A stretch of DNA of 64,000 nt from NCBI RefSeq assembly GCF_001628715.1, contig NZ_CP011120.1:372001-436000 (forward strand), in the 5' to 3' direction. The DNA comes from Acetobacter oryzifermentans. GTDB lineage: Bacteria > Pseudomonadota > Alphaproteobacteria > Acetobacterales > Acetobacteraceae. How positions within the stretch are numbered: the stretch's first letter is position 1; each line of letters starts with the position of its first letter. The position numbers were made by a program, and so were the translations under genes. The notes beneath the pieces were generated by a model, which worked only from the letters and a program-made list of their open reading frames with translations, was not told where the DNA came from and ran no database searches. Positions 7,270 to 16,889 of the stretch are shown piece after piece.

Positions 7270-8759
7270 TGCTCTCTCGTCTCCGCTCACTGTTCCGGCC
7301 ATCAATAGAGCCGGACCCGCCGCGTGTGCGTGATGAGCCGCGCCTTGCGGTCAGTGAAAAGAAGAAGATGGATTGGGGCCGGGTTGCTCCGAGCGTTGGC
7401 GAGCCGCCATTGCGTGATGTGTTTAAGCCGTACACGCCGCCGCCGGGCGTGCAGGGCAACGGCCAATCTGCACTAGCCATGGATAGTGGCGCTGCGACCG
7501 GCTCTACCCTCATGAATTGGATTGGGGAAGCCATTTCCGAAGGCGTTGTTTTCCTTGGATACCCGCGCCTTGCTGAAATGGCGCAGCGGGCTGAATATCG
7601 CAATATGGTGGAAATCCTTGCCACGGAATCAACTCGTGAATGGATTGACTTCCAAGCGGTAGGCAAGGACGACAAAGGCCAGCGCATCGACCAGTTGCGC
7701 AATGAGTTCATCCGCCTGAAAGTGCGTGAGCGTTTTCGGGAAATGTCTGAAATGGACGGGTATTATGGGCTTGGTCTGCTATATGTGGATGTAGGTCAGG
7801 CGCGCACAAGCGATGTAGTTTCTACGCCATTACTACTGCGCCCTGAAACATTTAGGAGGGGCTCACTCAGGGAGTTGGTTGCTGTCGATCCAATATGGGC
7901 CGCCCCAAACCAATACAGCACATCAACGCCACTCGCCTCGGATTTTTACAAGCCGTCCACTTGGTGGGTGCAGGGGGCAAACGTGCATCACACGCGGCTG
8001 CTGCGGTTTGTGTCGCGTGATGTGCCAGACATCCTTAAGCCGACATATAACTTTGGTGGTCTTTCACTGGCTCAGATGGCCAAACCATATGTCGATAACT
8101 GGCTGCGCACTCGCCAGAGTGTTTCCGATCTGATCAACGCCTTTTCGATTGTGGCCCTGTCCACAAACATGGCGTCCTATCAGCAGGATCCGGAAGGGTT
8201 GCTTGCCCGGGTGGAAGCCTTCAACCGCTTTCGCTCTAATCGCGGAACGTTTTTGCTGGACAAGGACAGTGAGGAAATCCAGATCCTGAATGCTGCGTTG
8301 GCGGGGCTGGATAAGTTGCAGGCGCAAGCTCAGGAGCAGATGTGCTCAGTGGCTCAGACACCGCTTGTGAAGTTTACAGGTATTACGCCGAGCGGCCTGA
8401 ATGCTTCTTCTGATGGTGAAATCCGGGTGTTTTACGACCGGGTGCACGCTTATCAGGAAAACACATTCCGAGATCCTCTCACAACAATCATGCATATGTG
8501 CATGTTGAACCTGTGGGGAGAAATAGACCCCGGCATTACGTTCGAGTTCAATACGCTATGGCAGGCGACCGATGAGGAAGCTGCGGCTATCGAAAAGACT
8601 AAGGCCGATATTGACGCCGAGTATATTGATCGGGGCGTAATCTCGAACAGTGAGGCGCGGGACAGGATCGCGGCTGACCCTGAGAGCATTTATCAAGGCG
8701 TGGTGGAACGAGGCAGCGAAGCGCCAGAAGTGCCTGATGAGGGCGATAATCTTTCATGA
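7269..8759 (+). CDS. portal protein (DUF1073 family)
   Basis: 496 residues. It forms the dodecameric channel through which DNA enters and leaves the head. The stretch from about residue 70 (ATGSTLMNWIGEAIS, then NMVEILATESTREWIDF) to residue 420 follows the DUF1073 portal family, including GLGLLYVDVGQA and VHHTRLLRFVSR. The C-terminus is an acidic tail (SEAPEVPDEGDNLS). It sits between the large terminase and the Mu F-like protein, the canonical place. A low-identity link of this family to Acb1-like proteins exists by name only. Confidence 0.85.
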   Translation: MLSRLRSLFRPSIEPDPPRVRDEPRLAVSEKKKMDWGRVAPSVGEPPLRDVFKPYTPPPGVQGNGQSALAMDSGAATGSTLMNWIGEAISEGVVFLGYPRLAEMAQRAEYRNMVEILATESTREWIDFQAVGKDDKGQRIDQLRNEFIRLKVRERFREMSEMDGYYGLGLLYVDVGQARTSDVVSTPLLLRPETFRRGSLRELVAVDPIWAAPNQYSTSTPLASDFYKPSTWWVQGANVHHTRLLRFVSRDVPDILKPTYNFGGLSLAQMAKPYVDNWLRTRQSVSDLINAFSIVALSTNMASYQQDPEGLLARVEAFNRFRSNRGTFLLDKDSEEIQILNAALAGLDKLQAQAQEQMCSVAQTPLVKFTGITPSGLNASSDGEIRVFYDRVHAYQENTFRDPLTTIMHMCMLNLWGEIDPGITFEFNTLWQATDEEAAAIEKTKADIDAEYIDRGVISNSEARDRIAADPESIYQGVVERGSEAPEVPDEGDNLS

Positions 8760-9586
8760 AGACACGTTTTATCGCTCAATCCGTAGAGCTGGATGGGCGT
8801 AAAAAGCGTGCGCCAAATGTGCGACCTGTCTTTTCCAATCAGGGTATTCGGGCGAAGTATCATGCCGTTCTGGTGCATCATATTTCCCGTATGCGGCAGG
8901 ATGTTCTCAAGCGCGTTTTAGCTGCGTATGAGCAGTTTGACGCTCGGCAGGCGCAGGATGAAACACCATTAGAACGACTTAAGCGCACGTTCTCGAATAT
9001 TCTGGAGCAGTGGCAGGAGCACTTTGACAGGCACGCTGAAGATCTAGCTTCCCAGTTTGTGCAGCAGGCTTCCGGGCACGCGACCAGAAGCGTTCGGAAC
9101 AGCCTGCGCGATCTAGGCTTTACGGTGCAGTTTCAGGCAACGCCTGCCGTAAAGGAAGCGGTAAGCCGGGCGCTCACTGAAAACATTGGCCTGATTAAAT
9201 CTATCCCGACTGAATGTCTGGGTGAGGTTCAGGGGCTGGTGGAAAAGTCTGCTTTGGCCGGGCGTGACCTTGGCACGCTCACCGATGAGATCAAGCGCCG
9301 GTTTGATGTTGCCGATAGCCGGGCGGCTCTGATTGCCAGAGACCAGAACAATAAAGTTTCGGCCAGCATAACGCGCAGACGGCAGCAGGATCTGGGTATC
9401 TCGGAAGGTATCTGGCTGCACTCTGGTGCAAGCAAGCATCCGCGCCCAGAACACGTAGCCGCCAATGGCAAGCGGTTCAATCTGGAAAAAGGGCTTTATC
9501 TCGACGGACATTGGACGATGCCCGGTGAAGATATCAATTGTGGATGCACGTGGCGGCCTATTTTACCGGGGTTTAACGATGGTTAA
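8756..9586 (+). CDS. minor head / head morphogenesis protein (Mu gpF family)
   Basis: 276 residues, overlapping the portal gene by 4 bases (ATGA). Residues 30-190 are helical. The C-terminal box, GASKHPRPEH...., then PGEDINCGCTWRPI, is the diagnostic Mu gpF/SPP1 gp7 signature with conserved His, Gly and paired Cys. Members bind the portal and are needed for infectious heads. Confidence 0.88.
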   Translation: MKTRFIAQSVELDGRKKRAPNVRPVFSNQGIRAKYHAVLVHHISRMRQDVLKRVLAAYEQFDARQAQDETPLERLKRTFSNILEQWQEHFDRHAEDLASQFVQQASGHATRSVRNSLRDLGFTVQFQATPAVKEAVSRALTENIGLIKSIPTECLGEVQGLVEKSALAGRDLGTLTDEIKRRFDVADSRAALIARDQNNKVSASITRRRQQDLGISEGIWLHSGASKHPRPEHVAANGKRFNLEKGLYLDGHWTMPGEDINCGCTWRPILPGFNDG

Positions 9587-11024
9587 TACAGACTGCGTGC
9601 AAATCGCACTGGATGCGATGCAGAGCATGCGTGAAAAATCACCAGAAGGGCACTTGCGGATTACGCAATGCGTTCTCTCCAGCGCATGCGTATGCCCGTA
9701 CTATGGGCGCGAAATACCGGGCTGGCGTGAGTTAGGGCTTGAGCCGGAAACGATCTACCAGCTTTATCGCGACCCGACCGCACTGGCACAGGCCGCTGAT
9801 ACCATGCGCGGCAAGCCAGTTCTTTTCATGCACCAACCTGTTTCTGCCGGGGATCATCCCGCGGAGATTACAGTCGGTAGCGTGACGGATGCGCGGTTTG
9901 AAGATCCTGACCTCGTTGGCTCGCTCACGGTCTGGACGCAGGACGCTATCGACGCAATCGAAAGCGGAGAATTGAAGGCTGTATCAGCGGGGTATGCTTA
10001 CAAGGCGATCCCGCAGGGTGGCGTGCTGAATGGCCAGCCCTACAGCCTGACGATGGTTGATATCGTGTTCAACCATCTCGCACTTGTCGCAACGCCGCGT
10101 GTTCCTCACGCAATCATTGGAGATGCGGCGCTTTCTTCCACGGAGAACACATTGTCACAGACAAATGGAGCGGCGCTGGAAAAGCGTCGCGCTAAGCTAC
10201 TGGAGGCTATCAAGCCACTTCTGGCCGCTGATACAGACATTGAGGCCTGCAAAAAGGCCATTGATGATGCAACATCAGCCACACCTTTGCCGCAGGGAGC
10301 CCCTGAGCCCGGCAAGGGCGCAAAGGATAGCGGTGTTGCAGACGCACTGCGCAATCTTCTTGCGACCCGCGTGCCTGACGACATCATGGATCAGGTTCTG
10401 GCCCTTGTGCAGAACGTAGAAACCGAGGGCGCCCTGAATGCAGGCGGCACGGACGATGATCCGCAGGCTATGGCCGAGCGCATGAAGGCCGCTGGCTTCA
10501 CTGATGATCAGATTGCCAAGTGCATCGCCGCCATGACCGCGCAGGGTCAGGATGACACTCCGGGCGAACGCGAGGCCGCTGGAGCAGCGCGCGCAGATGC
10601 CGAGAAAGAAGTTGCGCGTCGTGCGGAAGCTGCTGGCGCTGCGCGTGAGGATAAAGAACGCGGAATGGACAAAGGCATTACCAAGCAGGCGATGGATGCG
10701 GCCCTCGCAAATGTTGCTGCAACCGTAGAGCGCAACACGATTGCCCGCATGAATGCGCTTCATGCCGCGCGTGATGCCGTGAAACCTTTTGCTGGTGAGG
10801 TGGCGCTAGATAGTGCTGCGGCTGTGTATCGCTTTGCCCTGAAAGAAATGGGCTTGGATTGCACGGGCATTCCCGATGCCGGGCTTGAGCCGCTGTTCAA
10901 GCAGGCCGCGCAATTGCGCACGCAGGTAACTGACGCTCCAGCAAAGAAGATCGCGCAAGACAGCAAAGGCACTGCTGATTTCCGCGAGAGCTTCGGCCTC
11001 AACCGCATTCAGGTGAAGGGATAA
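9579..11024 (+). CDS. prohead protease (DUF2213) with scaffold-like C-terminal region
   Basis: 481 residues from ATG 9579; a longer frame from 9465 lies inside the previous gene. Residues 30-190 (REIPGWRELGLEPETIY, GKPVLFMHQPVSAGDHP, GELKAVSAGYAYKAIP, DIVFNHLALVATPRVP) are a DUF2213 capsid-maturation protease. The region from 200 to 400 is Ala/Glu/Lys-rich and probably coiled, as expected for a fused scaffold, with AMAERMKAAGFTDDQIAKC in its middle. The last part (FRESFGLNRIQ) resembles the C-terminal tail that binds capsid in such proteins. Confidence 0.85.
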   Translation: MVNTDCVQIALDAMQSMREKSPEGHLRITQCVLSSACVCPYYGREIPGWRELGLEPETIYQLYRDPTALAQAADTMRGKPVLFMHQPVSAGDHPAEITVGSVTDARFEDPDLVGSLTVWTQDAIDAIESGELKAVSAGYAYKAIPQGGVLNGQPYSLTMVDIVFNHLALVATPRVPHAIIGDAALSSTENTLSQTNGAALEKRRAKLLEAIKPLLAADTDIEACKKAIDDATSATPLPQGAPEPGKGAKDSGVADALRNLLATRVPDDIMDQVLALVQNVETEGALNAGGTDDDPQAMAERMKAAGFTDDQIAKCIAAMTAQGQDDTPGEREAAGAARADAEKEVARRAEAAGAAREDKERGMDKGITKQAMDAALANVAATVERNTIARMNALHAARDAVKPFAGEVALDSAAAVYRFALKEMGLDCTGIPDAGLEPLFKQAAQLRTQVTDAPAKKIAQDSKGTADFRESFGLNRIQVKG

Positions 11025-11028
11025 TCAC

Positions 11029-11529
11029 ATGGCATTTCAGCAGCAGGTAAATGTTGAACCCGCGCTTGGCGTTGCGGGGGATTTTGCATCCATGAACCCA
11101 ACGGCAAATACGTTGGCGGGGGAAGGTGCGTTGGTTGCAGGCGCAGGCGGGGTAACCGTTGGCAAGTTTGGGTGGATTCAGGCGGACGGCCAGACTGTTC
11201 TGAACGCGCCGCCGTCAGGCTCAACGGCTGCCCCCGATGGCTTTACACATCGTGATCTTACCGCCCAGATCGACAACTTTTACGACGAAGCCGGGATGGT
11301 CGTTCCCGAAGGTTTCATGGTGAGCCTGTATCAGGCCGGTGATTTCTTCGCCAACACATCTACAGCGGCCACGCGCGGCCAGAAGATCTTTGCCTCTACC
11401 ACGGATGGCAGCGTTTCTACTGGTGCGGCTGGGGCTACCATAGCCAGTTCTGTTGAGACCAAATTCTACGCCGCCAACACATGCGCTGCTGGCGAGCTTG
11501 TTAAAATCTCCACGTGGGATCATTCATAA
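11029..11529 (+). CDS. capsid decoration / structural cement protein (gp24-like)
   Basis: 166 residues, beginning MAFQQQVNVEPALGVAGDFA. The segments TVGKFGWIQADGQTVLNA and GMVVPEGFMVSLYQAGDFF fit the structural cement protein gp24-like family that sits between protease and capsid genes in DUF2184-type heads. It would trimerise on the capsid surface and stabilise it. Its TAATG stop is coupled to the capsid gene. Confidence 0.78.
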   Translation: MAFQQQVNVEPALGVAGDFASMNPTANTLAGEGALVAGAGGVTVGKFGWIQADGQTVLNAPPSGSTAAPDGFTHRDLTAQIDNFYDEAGMVVPEGFMVSLYQAGDFFANTSTAATRGQKIFASTTDGSVSTGAAGATIASSVETKFYAANTCAAGELVKISTWDHS

Positions 11530-12569
11530 TGGATAACTTTCAGGCACAACTGGCGGAGCTTAACCGCCTAGGCTTTGTGATGCCCGAAGCAAAGGGCATG
11601 ATCAAAGATAACGCGCTTCTGGCCACCGATGCCATGGCGATGGATGCCCAGCCCGCACTTTCCACAACGGCTAACGCGGGTATCCCTGCGTTCATGTCTG
11701 CGTGGATTGACCCCAATCTGATCAAGGTTGCGTTTTCCCCCATGCGTGGCGGAGAAATTGCAGGTGAGGTCAAGAAAGGGGATTGGGTTACCAAAACAGC
11801 CGTGTTCCCTATGGTCGAAACCACGGGCGAAGTTTCCAGCTATGGTGACTGGAACAACAACGGTCAGGTGAACCTGAACCCGAACTTCCCTGACCGGCAG
11901 TCCTATCATTATCAGGTCTTTGCGACATGGGGCGAGCAGGAGCTTGATCTTGCAGGACAGATGCGTATTCAGTGGGCCGCTGGCCTGCGTGATGCTGCGG
12001 CCTTGAAGCTGAACAAGTTTCAGAACAAAACCTACTTCTTCGGCATCAATGGTCTGCGCCTCTACGGTTACCTGAATGACCCACGCCTGAATGCGGCTAT
12101 CGTCCCAGAAACCAAGGCGGCTGGCGGCACGTCGTGGAAAAATGCTACGCCGGAAGAACGGCAGGATGATGTGATTGACATCATCAATCAACTGCGTAAG
12201 CAAACAGCTGGTATGGTAACAACGGATAGCACCATTACCATTGGCCTGTCTCCCACCAGCATGGGCCTGCTGACCCGTAAAAACCAGTTCGGCATGTCTG
12301 CGCTTTCGCTACTGACGGACACCTACAAAAAGCTACGCTTTGTTGAGGCTGTCGAATTTGGCGATGAAATTGGCCAGACCGTACAGACCATGATTGCCGT
12401 GGTTGATCAGGTCGATACGCAGAAAACTGCCGAAGCGGCCTTTACCGAAAAGCTGCGCACACACGCCATTGTTACGGAATCCTCTGCATGGAAGCAGAAG
12501 ATGTCTCAGGGAACATGGGGCGCGATCATCTACATGCCTGCGGGCGTTGCAACCATGACGGGGATTTAA
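11529..12569 (+). CDS. major capsid protein (DUF2184)
   Basis: 346 residues from ATG 11529, which overlaps the preceding stop; an earlier in-frame ATG at 11514 is inside the previous gene. The HK97-fold marks of DUF2184 are visible: PMRGGEIAGEVKKGDWVTKT, then TWGEQELDLAGQ, and a C-terminal SQGTWGAIIYMPAGVATMTGI. No cleavable delta domain is obvious, in keeping with a separate scaffold. Confidence 0.88.
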   Translation: MDNFQAQLAELNRLGFVMPEAKGMIKDNALLATDAMAMDAQPALSTTANAGIPAFMSAWIDPNLIKVAFSPMRGGEIAGEVKKGDWVTKTAVFPMVETTGEVSSYGDWNNNGQVNLNPNFPDRQSYHYQVFATWGEQELDLAGQMRIQWAAGLRDAAALKLNKFQNKTYFFGINGLRLYGYLNDPRLNAAIVPETKAAGGTSWKNATPEERQDDVIDIINQLRKQTAGMVTTDSTITIGLSPTSMGLLTRKNQFGMSALSLLTDTYKKLRFVEAVEFGDEIGQTVQTMIAVVDQVDTQKTAEAAFTEKLRTHAIVTESSAWKQKMSQGTWGAIIYMPAGVATMTGI

Positions 12570-12572
12570 GAC

Positions 12573-12911
12573 ATGAGCGGCACAACATCCAGCGCCGTTG
12601 TTATTGGCTGCAAGCTGGCCAACGGCGTTATCCTGCGGCTGAAAAACAAGCCGGGCGTGGAATACAAGCTGAACGGTGCCAATGCAGCGCGCGTAATTGG
12701 CGGCTATGGCCTTACCACCATCCCGTCCGATTTCTGGGACGCTTGGGTGAAGGAGAAGGCTGGCTTTCCGCCTTTGGAAAATAAACTGATCTTCGCGCAG
12801 CCAACAGTAGCCAAGGCGGAAGGGCAGGCCAAGGAGCAGGAGACAGTTAAAGCGGGCACAGAGCCGCTTGATCCAAAAAATCCTGCTCCGGGTATTACCC
12901 CGGCCAAGTGA
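12573..12911 (+). CDS. hypothetical head-region protein
   Basis: 112 residues. The first 70 (AVVIGCKLANGVILRLKNKP...) form a small beta-rich domain; the last 40 are Lys/Glu/Pro-rich linker (KAEGQAKEQETVKAG). Similar small proteins often lie between capsid and neck genes in this phage type. Role unknown; perhaps a capsid accessory. Confidence 0.6.
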   Translation: MSGTTSSAVVIGCKLANGVILRLKNKPGVEYKLNGANAARVIGGYGLTTIPSDFWDAWVKEKAGFPPLENKLIFAQPTVAKAEGQAKEQETVKAGTEPLDPKNPAPGITPAK

Positions 12912-12920
12912 GGCGTAGGC

Positions 12921-13337
12921 ATGGCGATAGCGCAGTTTGATTATGCAAAATGGTCGGCGCGTTATCCCGCGCTGGCCATTTATGTGGATACGGAACTTGG
13001 CAGCGCTCTGTGGGATGAGGCCGGTTTGTATCTCAACAATACAGACGCTTCACCTGTGCAGGACGTGGGCAGGCGTGGTGTTTTGCTGGGGATGATCACG
13101 GCCCATCTGGCGCAGCTTAATTTAAGTGCGCAGCAAGGTGGTTCTGACGTGGTGGGACGCATTGCGTCGGCGTCAGAAGGGAGTGTGTCGCTTTCGGCTG
13201 ATATGGGGCCTGTCACCAATTCTCAGGCATGGTGGGTGCAAACCAAGTGGGGCGCGGCCTATTGGGCTGCCACCGCTTTCTTGCGCACAGCACGATATGT
13301 TCCGGGCCGCCCACAGCCCGCGTGGTCGTGGCCGTAA
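12921..13337 (+). CDS. head-tail connector (DUF4054)
   Basis: 138 residues starting [19 protein letters not shown]. The [11 protein letters not shown] opening, the central helical [19 protein letters not shown] and the late [22 protein letters not shown] are the DUF4054 pattern. These proteins act as the adaptor ring under the portal. GAGGCGTAGGC before the ATG offers a ribosome site. Confidence 0.85.
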   Translation: MAIAQFDYAKWSARYPALAIYVDTELGSALWDEAGLYLNNTDASPVQDVGRRGVLLGMITAHLAQLNLSAQQGGSDVVGRIASASEGSVSLSADMGPVTNSQAWWVQTKWGAAYWAATAFLRTARYVPGRPQPAWSWP

Positions 13338-13906
13338 AGGCAAAGGTGCGTGGAGGCGCAAAGCTGCGTGCATATATGCGGCAGCTTGAGAGCAATTCAG
13401 AAACAGCACGCATGGCGCGTGTAGGGTTTTTGGAAGGCTCCACGTATCCAGACGGCACGCCCGTTGCTGAGATTGCTTCTATTCAGGAGTTTGGGGCCTC
13501 GATTGATCATCCTGGCGGCACGAAATACATCACAGATGCTGTAGTCGGAAAGCGTGGAGCAGAACGGATAGCCGCGCGTTTTGTGAGCAAAAGCTTCCAA
13601 GGCGAAACCAAGACAACGAGAGCGCATAAAATCGTTATCCCGCCACGACGATTCTTTCGGACTGCTATAGCCAAAAATAAACAGGCGTGGGCCGATGCGC
13701 TGGCAACAAGCATGAAGCGCACGGGTATGGATTCCGCCACATCCCTTGGCCGCGTGGCTATGCTGATGGTGTCGGACATTCAGAAGTCCATCATTGATTG
13801 GTCAGACCCACCGAACGCGCCCAGCACAATACGCAAGAAGGGTTACAACAATCCGCTGGAACATACTCGCACGATGCTTCGAGCGGTTGATGGAGAGGTG
13901 AAGTGA
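13328..13906 (+). CDS. neck / tail-completion protein (HK97 gp10-like)
   Basis: About 192 residues from GTG 13328, just inside the end of the connector gene; GTG 13322 is equally possible. A much longer frame from 13229 overlaps the connector and is not credible. [12 protein letters not shown] is the conserved PPR-x-F box of gp10-type neck proteins, and [21 protein letters not shown] precedes it as usual. The protein would join head to tail. Confidence 0.72.
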   Translation: MAVKAKVRGGAKLRAYMRQLESNSETARMARVGFLEGSTYPDGTPVAEIASIQEFGASIDHPGGTKYITDAVVGKRGAERIAARFVSKSFQGETKTTRAHKIVIPPRRFFRTAIAKNKQAWADALATSMKRTGMDSATSLGRVAMLMVSDIQKSIIDWSDPPNAPSTIRKKGYNNPLEHTRTMLRAVDGEVK

Positions 13907-14304
13907 TGAACCTTTTTGGGCCAGTAACAGGCATCATCTCGGCAGTTAATCCATGCATACAGGCCACCTTAAAGGCCAGTAATGGCAGCGAGACACTTCC
14001 TAGCGGGCGTGTGGATCCCGAATACATTGAGGCTTTGATCACCATTCAGGTGCAGGCCGCCAGTAGCGAGGATTTGCAGCAGGTCGCCAACCTCAACCAA
14101 TCCACTGATGCGCGCTCAGTTTACGTTTACGGGCATATCAAGGGCTTAGATCGAGCGCACCAATTTGGCGGTGATATCCTTGTTTTTGATGATTCGGAAT
14201 GGCTGGTTGTTGGCCAGCCTGAACAATGGGGTAGGGGTGAATGGTGCAAGCTGATAGTGGTGCGGCAGACCCCATCGCAACAACCCTGTCCGAAGACGAT
14301 GTAA
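13906..14304 (+). CDS. hypothetical neck/tail protein
   Basis: 132 residues from ATG 13906 (TGATG overlap with the previous stop, GGAGAGG upstream). The middle (VYVYGHIKGLDRAHQFGGD, then SEWLVVGQPEQWGRGEWCK) has a beta-rich head-closure-like pattern, including the W-x-V-x-x-x-x-x-W end common to stopper proteins. It overlaps the next gene by 64 bases. Confidence 0.68.
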   Translation: MNLFGPVTGIISAVNPCIQATLKASNGSETLPSGRVDPEYIEALITIQVQAASSEDLQQVANLNQSTDARSVYVYGHIKGLDRAHQFGGDILVFDDSEWLVVGQPEQWGRGEWCKLIVVRQTPSQQPCPKTM

Positions 14305-14804
14305 CAGCGGCGCTGCGGGCTTTTCTGCTTTCCATTCTGCCCGCAGGGACAGAGGTTAGGCTTGGCCAACAGAACCGCGTTGCTGCACCTCTTGGCCTGT
14401 TTGTGCTGATGACCATTGTTGTGCGGCAGCAGATTGCCACCAACGGCTCTAAATACGGCACAGATACGCGAACAGTGAGCAGGCAAGAGCACCTAACTGT
14501 GCAGGTTAGTGTGTTCGGGCCCGGTGCCGGTGACATGATTGAGCGCATCGTGACGCTGTTTCGTGATCCTTACGCCTGCCAGTTCTTCGTGCAGGAACGC
14601 CCCCAAGGTGATGTGACGCCGCTTTATGCAGATGATCCGCGCCAGACGGGATTCATCAATGGTGAGCACCAGTATGAGGATAACTGGAATGCAGACCTGC
14701 ACTTGCAGGCCAATTATCGCTTCACGCTTCCACAACAGTTTGCTGACTCCGCTCATATCGATCTGATTGAAGCAGAGGCGGCCAGCAACGAGACACAAGC
14801 ATGA
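14241..14804 (+). CDS. phage neck terminator protein (gp12-like)
   Basis: 187 residues. GTEVRLGQQNRVAAPLGLFV, FGPGAGDMIERIVTLFRDPY and ADDPRQTGFINGEHQYEDNW, then LHLQANYRFTLPQ match the gp12-like neck terminator family, which caps the tail tube at the head side. GGGGTAGGGGTGA precedes the ATG. The start lies well inside the previous gene, and a 4-base overlap (ATGA) couples it to the sheath gene. Confidence 0.8.
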   Translation: MVQADSGAADPIATTLSEDDVTAALRAFLLSILPAGTEVRLGQQNRVAAPLGLFVLMTIVVRQQIATNGSKYGTDTRTVSRQEHLTVQVSVFGPGAGDMIERIVTLFRDPYACQFFVQERPQGDVTPLYADDPRQTGFINGEHQYEDNWNADLHLQANYRFTLPQQFADSAHIDLIEAEAASNETQA

Positions 14805-15958
14805 CATTATCAATCAAAAGCATCGTCAGTGTGACGCCGAGCGTTATCTCGCCCAGCGGCACGGTTAACATCCTCAAGGGTATGGTGTTTTCTACGAACA
14901 CCTCTTTGGATGCGGGGGTAAGTTCCTTCACTGCAGCGGCTGATGTGGCCACCAAGTGCGGGGCATCCAGTATTGAGGCCAGCATCGCCAGCATTTACTT
15001 TGGCTCGTATTCTGGTTCGCTGGATGCGCCGTCCACCCTGTATTTCTACCAGCTTCCGTCCTCTCCAGCAGATGCAGATTACGGCACGTATCTTTCTGCC
15101 GCAGCGGATGCAGAGGGCGATTGGTCTGGTTTCATGTTTGCTCAGGAGCCAGACGCTACGGCCAAAACAGCCATTGCTACGTGGATGGCTGCTAACCCTA
15201 ACCGCTATTGGGGCGTTATTCAGGATGCAGATGCAGCTATCCTGACAGCCAATGCGACCGCCACATTCGGGGCAACAGTAAAAGCCAACAACACACCGGG
15301 CCTGACATGCGTATGTAACGCTGACGGCAATGGCACGTTGATTGCTGCGGCTGCGCTTTCATGGGCAGCGTCCATCAACCCCAATCGGGCAAATGGCCGA
15401 ACAACGCTGATGTTCCGTCAGTTTTCCGGCCTGACACCGTCCAACATTTCCAACGCACAGGCAGCAAACCTGCTGGGGAATGGTTACTGCTTCTACGGCA
15501 ACTACAAAGCCAATGATACATCCTTCAACTGGTTCGTGGATGGCTCTGTGTCTGGCCCGTTTGCTTGGGCTGACAGTTACCTAAACCAGATATGGATGAA
15601 TGCAGATTTCCAGATCAATCTAGCGGATATGTTCTCCAACGTTGGCCTTATCCCGTACGATGCAGTCGGGGACGGCATTATTTCAACGTCGGTGCAGCCC
15701 ACTATTGATCTGGCGCTTTCCTTTGGTGCTATTCAGGCAGGCGTAACGCTCTCTGATGATGAGGTGTTACAAGTCAATTCTAGGGCCGGAAAAACCATTA
15801 GCACAACACTGCAAACTCAGGGGTGGTATCTCATCCCCGGTGCATCCACAGCTACAGCAGCAACACGGGCCAAGCGCGGCACAGTGGATGGCATGTTCTT
15901 CTATACGGACGGCGAAAGCGTGCAGTCCATCAACCTTTCGTCTGTTGAGGTGCAGTAA
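14801..15958 (+). CDS. tail sheath protein (DUF3383)
   Basis: 385 residues. Identifying features are the opening SIVSVTPSVISPSGTVNIL, the central NPNRYWGVIQDADAAILTA, GRTTLMFRQFSGL, and SFNWFVDGSVSGPFAWADSY, then LNQIWMNADFQINLADMF. DUF3383 proteins are the contractile sheath of small myoviruses such as Pam3 and XM1. This gene is the main evidence that the tail is contractile. Confidence 0.85.
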   Translation: MTLSIKSIVSVTPSVISPSGTVNILKGMVFSTNTSLDAGVSSFTAAADVATKCGASSIEASIASIYFGSYSGSLDAPSTLYFYQLPSSPADADYGTYLSAAADAEGDWSGFMFAQEPDATAKTAIATWMAANPNRYWGVIQDADAAILTANATATFGATVKANNTPGLTCVCNADGNGTLIAAAALSWAASINPNRANGRTTLMFRQFSGLTPSNISNAQAANLLGNGYCFYGNYKANDTSFNWFVDGSVSGPFAWADSYLNQIWMNADFQINLADMFSNVGLIPYDAVGDGIISTSVQPTIDLALSFGAIQAGVTLSDDEVLQVNSRAGKTISTTLQTQGWYLIPGASTATAATRAKRGTVDGMFFYTDGESVQSINLSSVEVQ

Positions 15959-15960
15959 GC

Positions 15961-16398
15961 ATGTCTGATTATGATATCACAGCCGCCAATTCGGTTTTCA
16001 CCATTACAGTGCCGGGGCTTTATAATGCCCCGATCACGCTGGAAAATTATGCGGCAGATCGCGCTTTTGAAACAGAGGCGGTTGAGCAGGCAGAAACAGC
16101 CATGAGCATTGATGGCTACCTAAATGCGGGCTGGGTGCCCAACCCCATTGCGCAAACTATTAGCCTCGCGCCGTCCAGTTCCAGTTCTCGCATTTTCGAA
16201 GCCATTGTGGCAGCGCAGGCCACAGCGCGCAGCCTCTATCGCTTGAGCGCGGAAATCCAGCTTCCCTCCATCGGCAAGAAATACACCATGGTGCGCGGCC
16301 TTGTGCGCTCTGCCGTTGTTATTCCATCTGCCGCGCGCGTGCTGGAAGCGCAGACATTTGAACTGCTATGGGAGCGGGTTATCCCGGCCGCGCTGTAA
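15961..16398 (+). CDS. tail tube protein
   Basis: 145 residues directly after the sheath gene: MSDYDITAANSVFTITVPGL, and RLSAEIQLPSIGKKYTMVRG near the end. Size, beta-rich composition and position fit the inner tube protein of DUF3383-sheath phages (DUF3277-like). Its stop overlaps the next start (TAATG). Confidence 0.75.
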   Translation: MSDYDITAANSVFTITVPGLYNAPITLENYAADRAFETEAVEQAETAMSIDGYLNAGWVPNPIAQTISLAPSSSSSRIFEAIVAAQATARSLYRLSAEIQLPSIGKKYTMVRGLVRSAVVIPSAARVLEAQTFELLWERVIPAAL

Positions 16399-16889
16399 TG
16401 GCCATCAAGGAAATTACCGTTACGTGCCAGCAGGAAGGTGCTGACAAGGGCAAGATGTTTGTCATTACCCGCATGTCTGCCTTTGAGGCGGATAAGTGGG
16501 GACGGCATTGCTTGCAGGCAGCTATCTCAAGTGGTGCGGACATTCCCGGCGCTGCATCTGGTTCCGGTGTTGCCGGGCTTGCCGCTGCGGGTATCAGCAT
16601 CTTCGGGATGATGGCACCAGAGAAGATGGATGAACTACTTGCGCGTCTGATGCAGTGCGTAAGTGTGCAGCCAGATCCGGGCAACCCAAGTGTGCGCCGT
16701 CCGCTGCATGAAAGCGATATTGAAGAAATCCCCACAGTTGCATGGCTCCAGAAGGAGGCATTTGCGTTGCATGTGGATTTTTTCAAGGGCGTCGGCCAGT
16801 TGTTCTCCCTTCTGTCCGCTCTGCTGCAAATGGGAAACAGCGCCCCGTCGCCCGATATGCCAACGTCAATGAACGCCACGCCCTCGTAA
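16398..16889 (+). CDS. tail assembly chaperone, zero-frame product (G-like)
   Basis: 163 residues from ATG 16398 (overlapping the tube gene stop); an in-frame ATG at 16368 lies in the tube gene. Chaperones of this kind coat the tape-measure protein during tail assembly. The sequence has the usual alpha-helical middle (ISIFGMMAPEKMDELLARLM) and ends in a Pro/Ser-rich tail after the slippery heptamer at 16832. Confidence 0.8.
   Translation: MAIKEITVTCQQEGADKGKMFVITRMSAFEADKWGRHCLQAAISSGADIPGAASGSGVAGLAAAGISIFGMMAPEKMDELLARLMQCVSVQPDPGNPSVRRPLHESDIEEIPTVAWLQKEAFALHVDFFKGVGQLFSLLSALLQMGNSAPSPDMPTSMNATPS

Noticed and set aside
7269..8759. Anti-CBASS activity of the portal-family protein
   Set aside because: The DUF1073 family carries an Acb1-related name, but position and length here are those of a portal, and I see no phosphodiesterase motif pair (H-x-T).
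16742..16837. Separate gene starting at ATG 16742 in the -1 frame
   Set aside because: This part is antisense to nothing and lies wholly inside the chaperone gene in a non-conserved-looking phase; only the part after 16838 is credible, as the frameshift extension.
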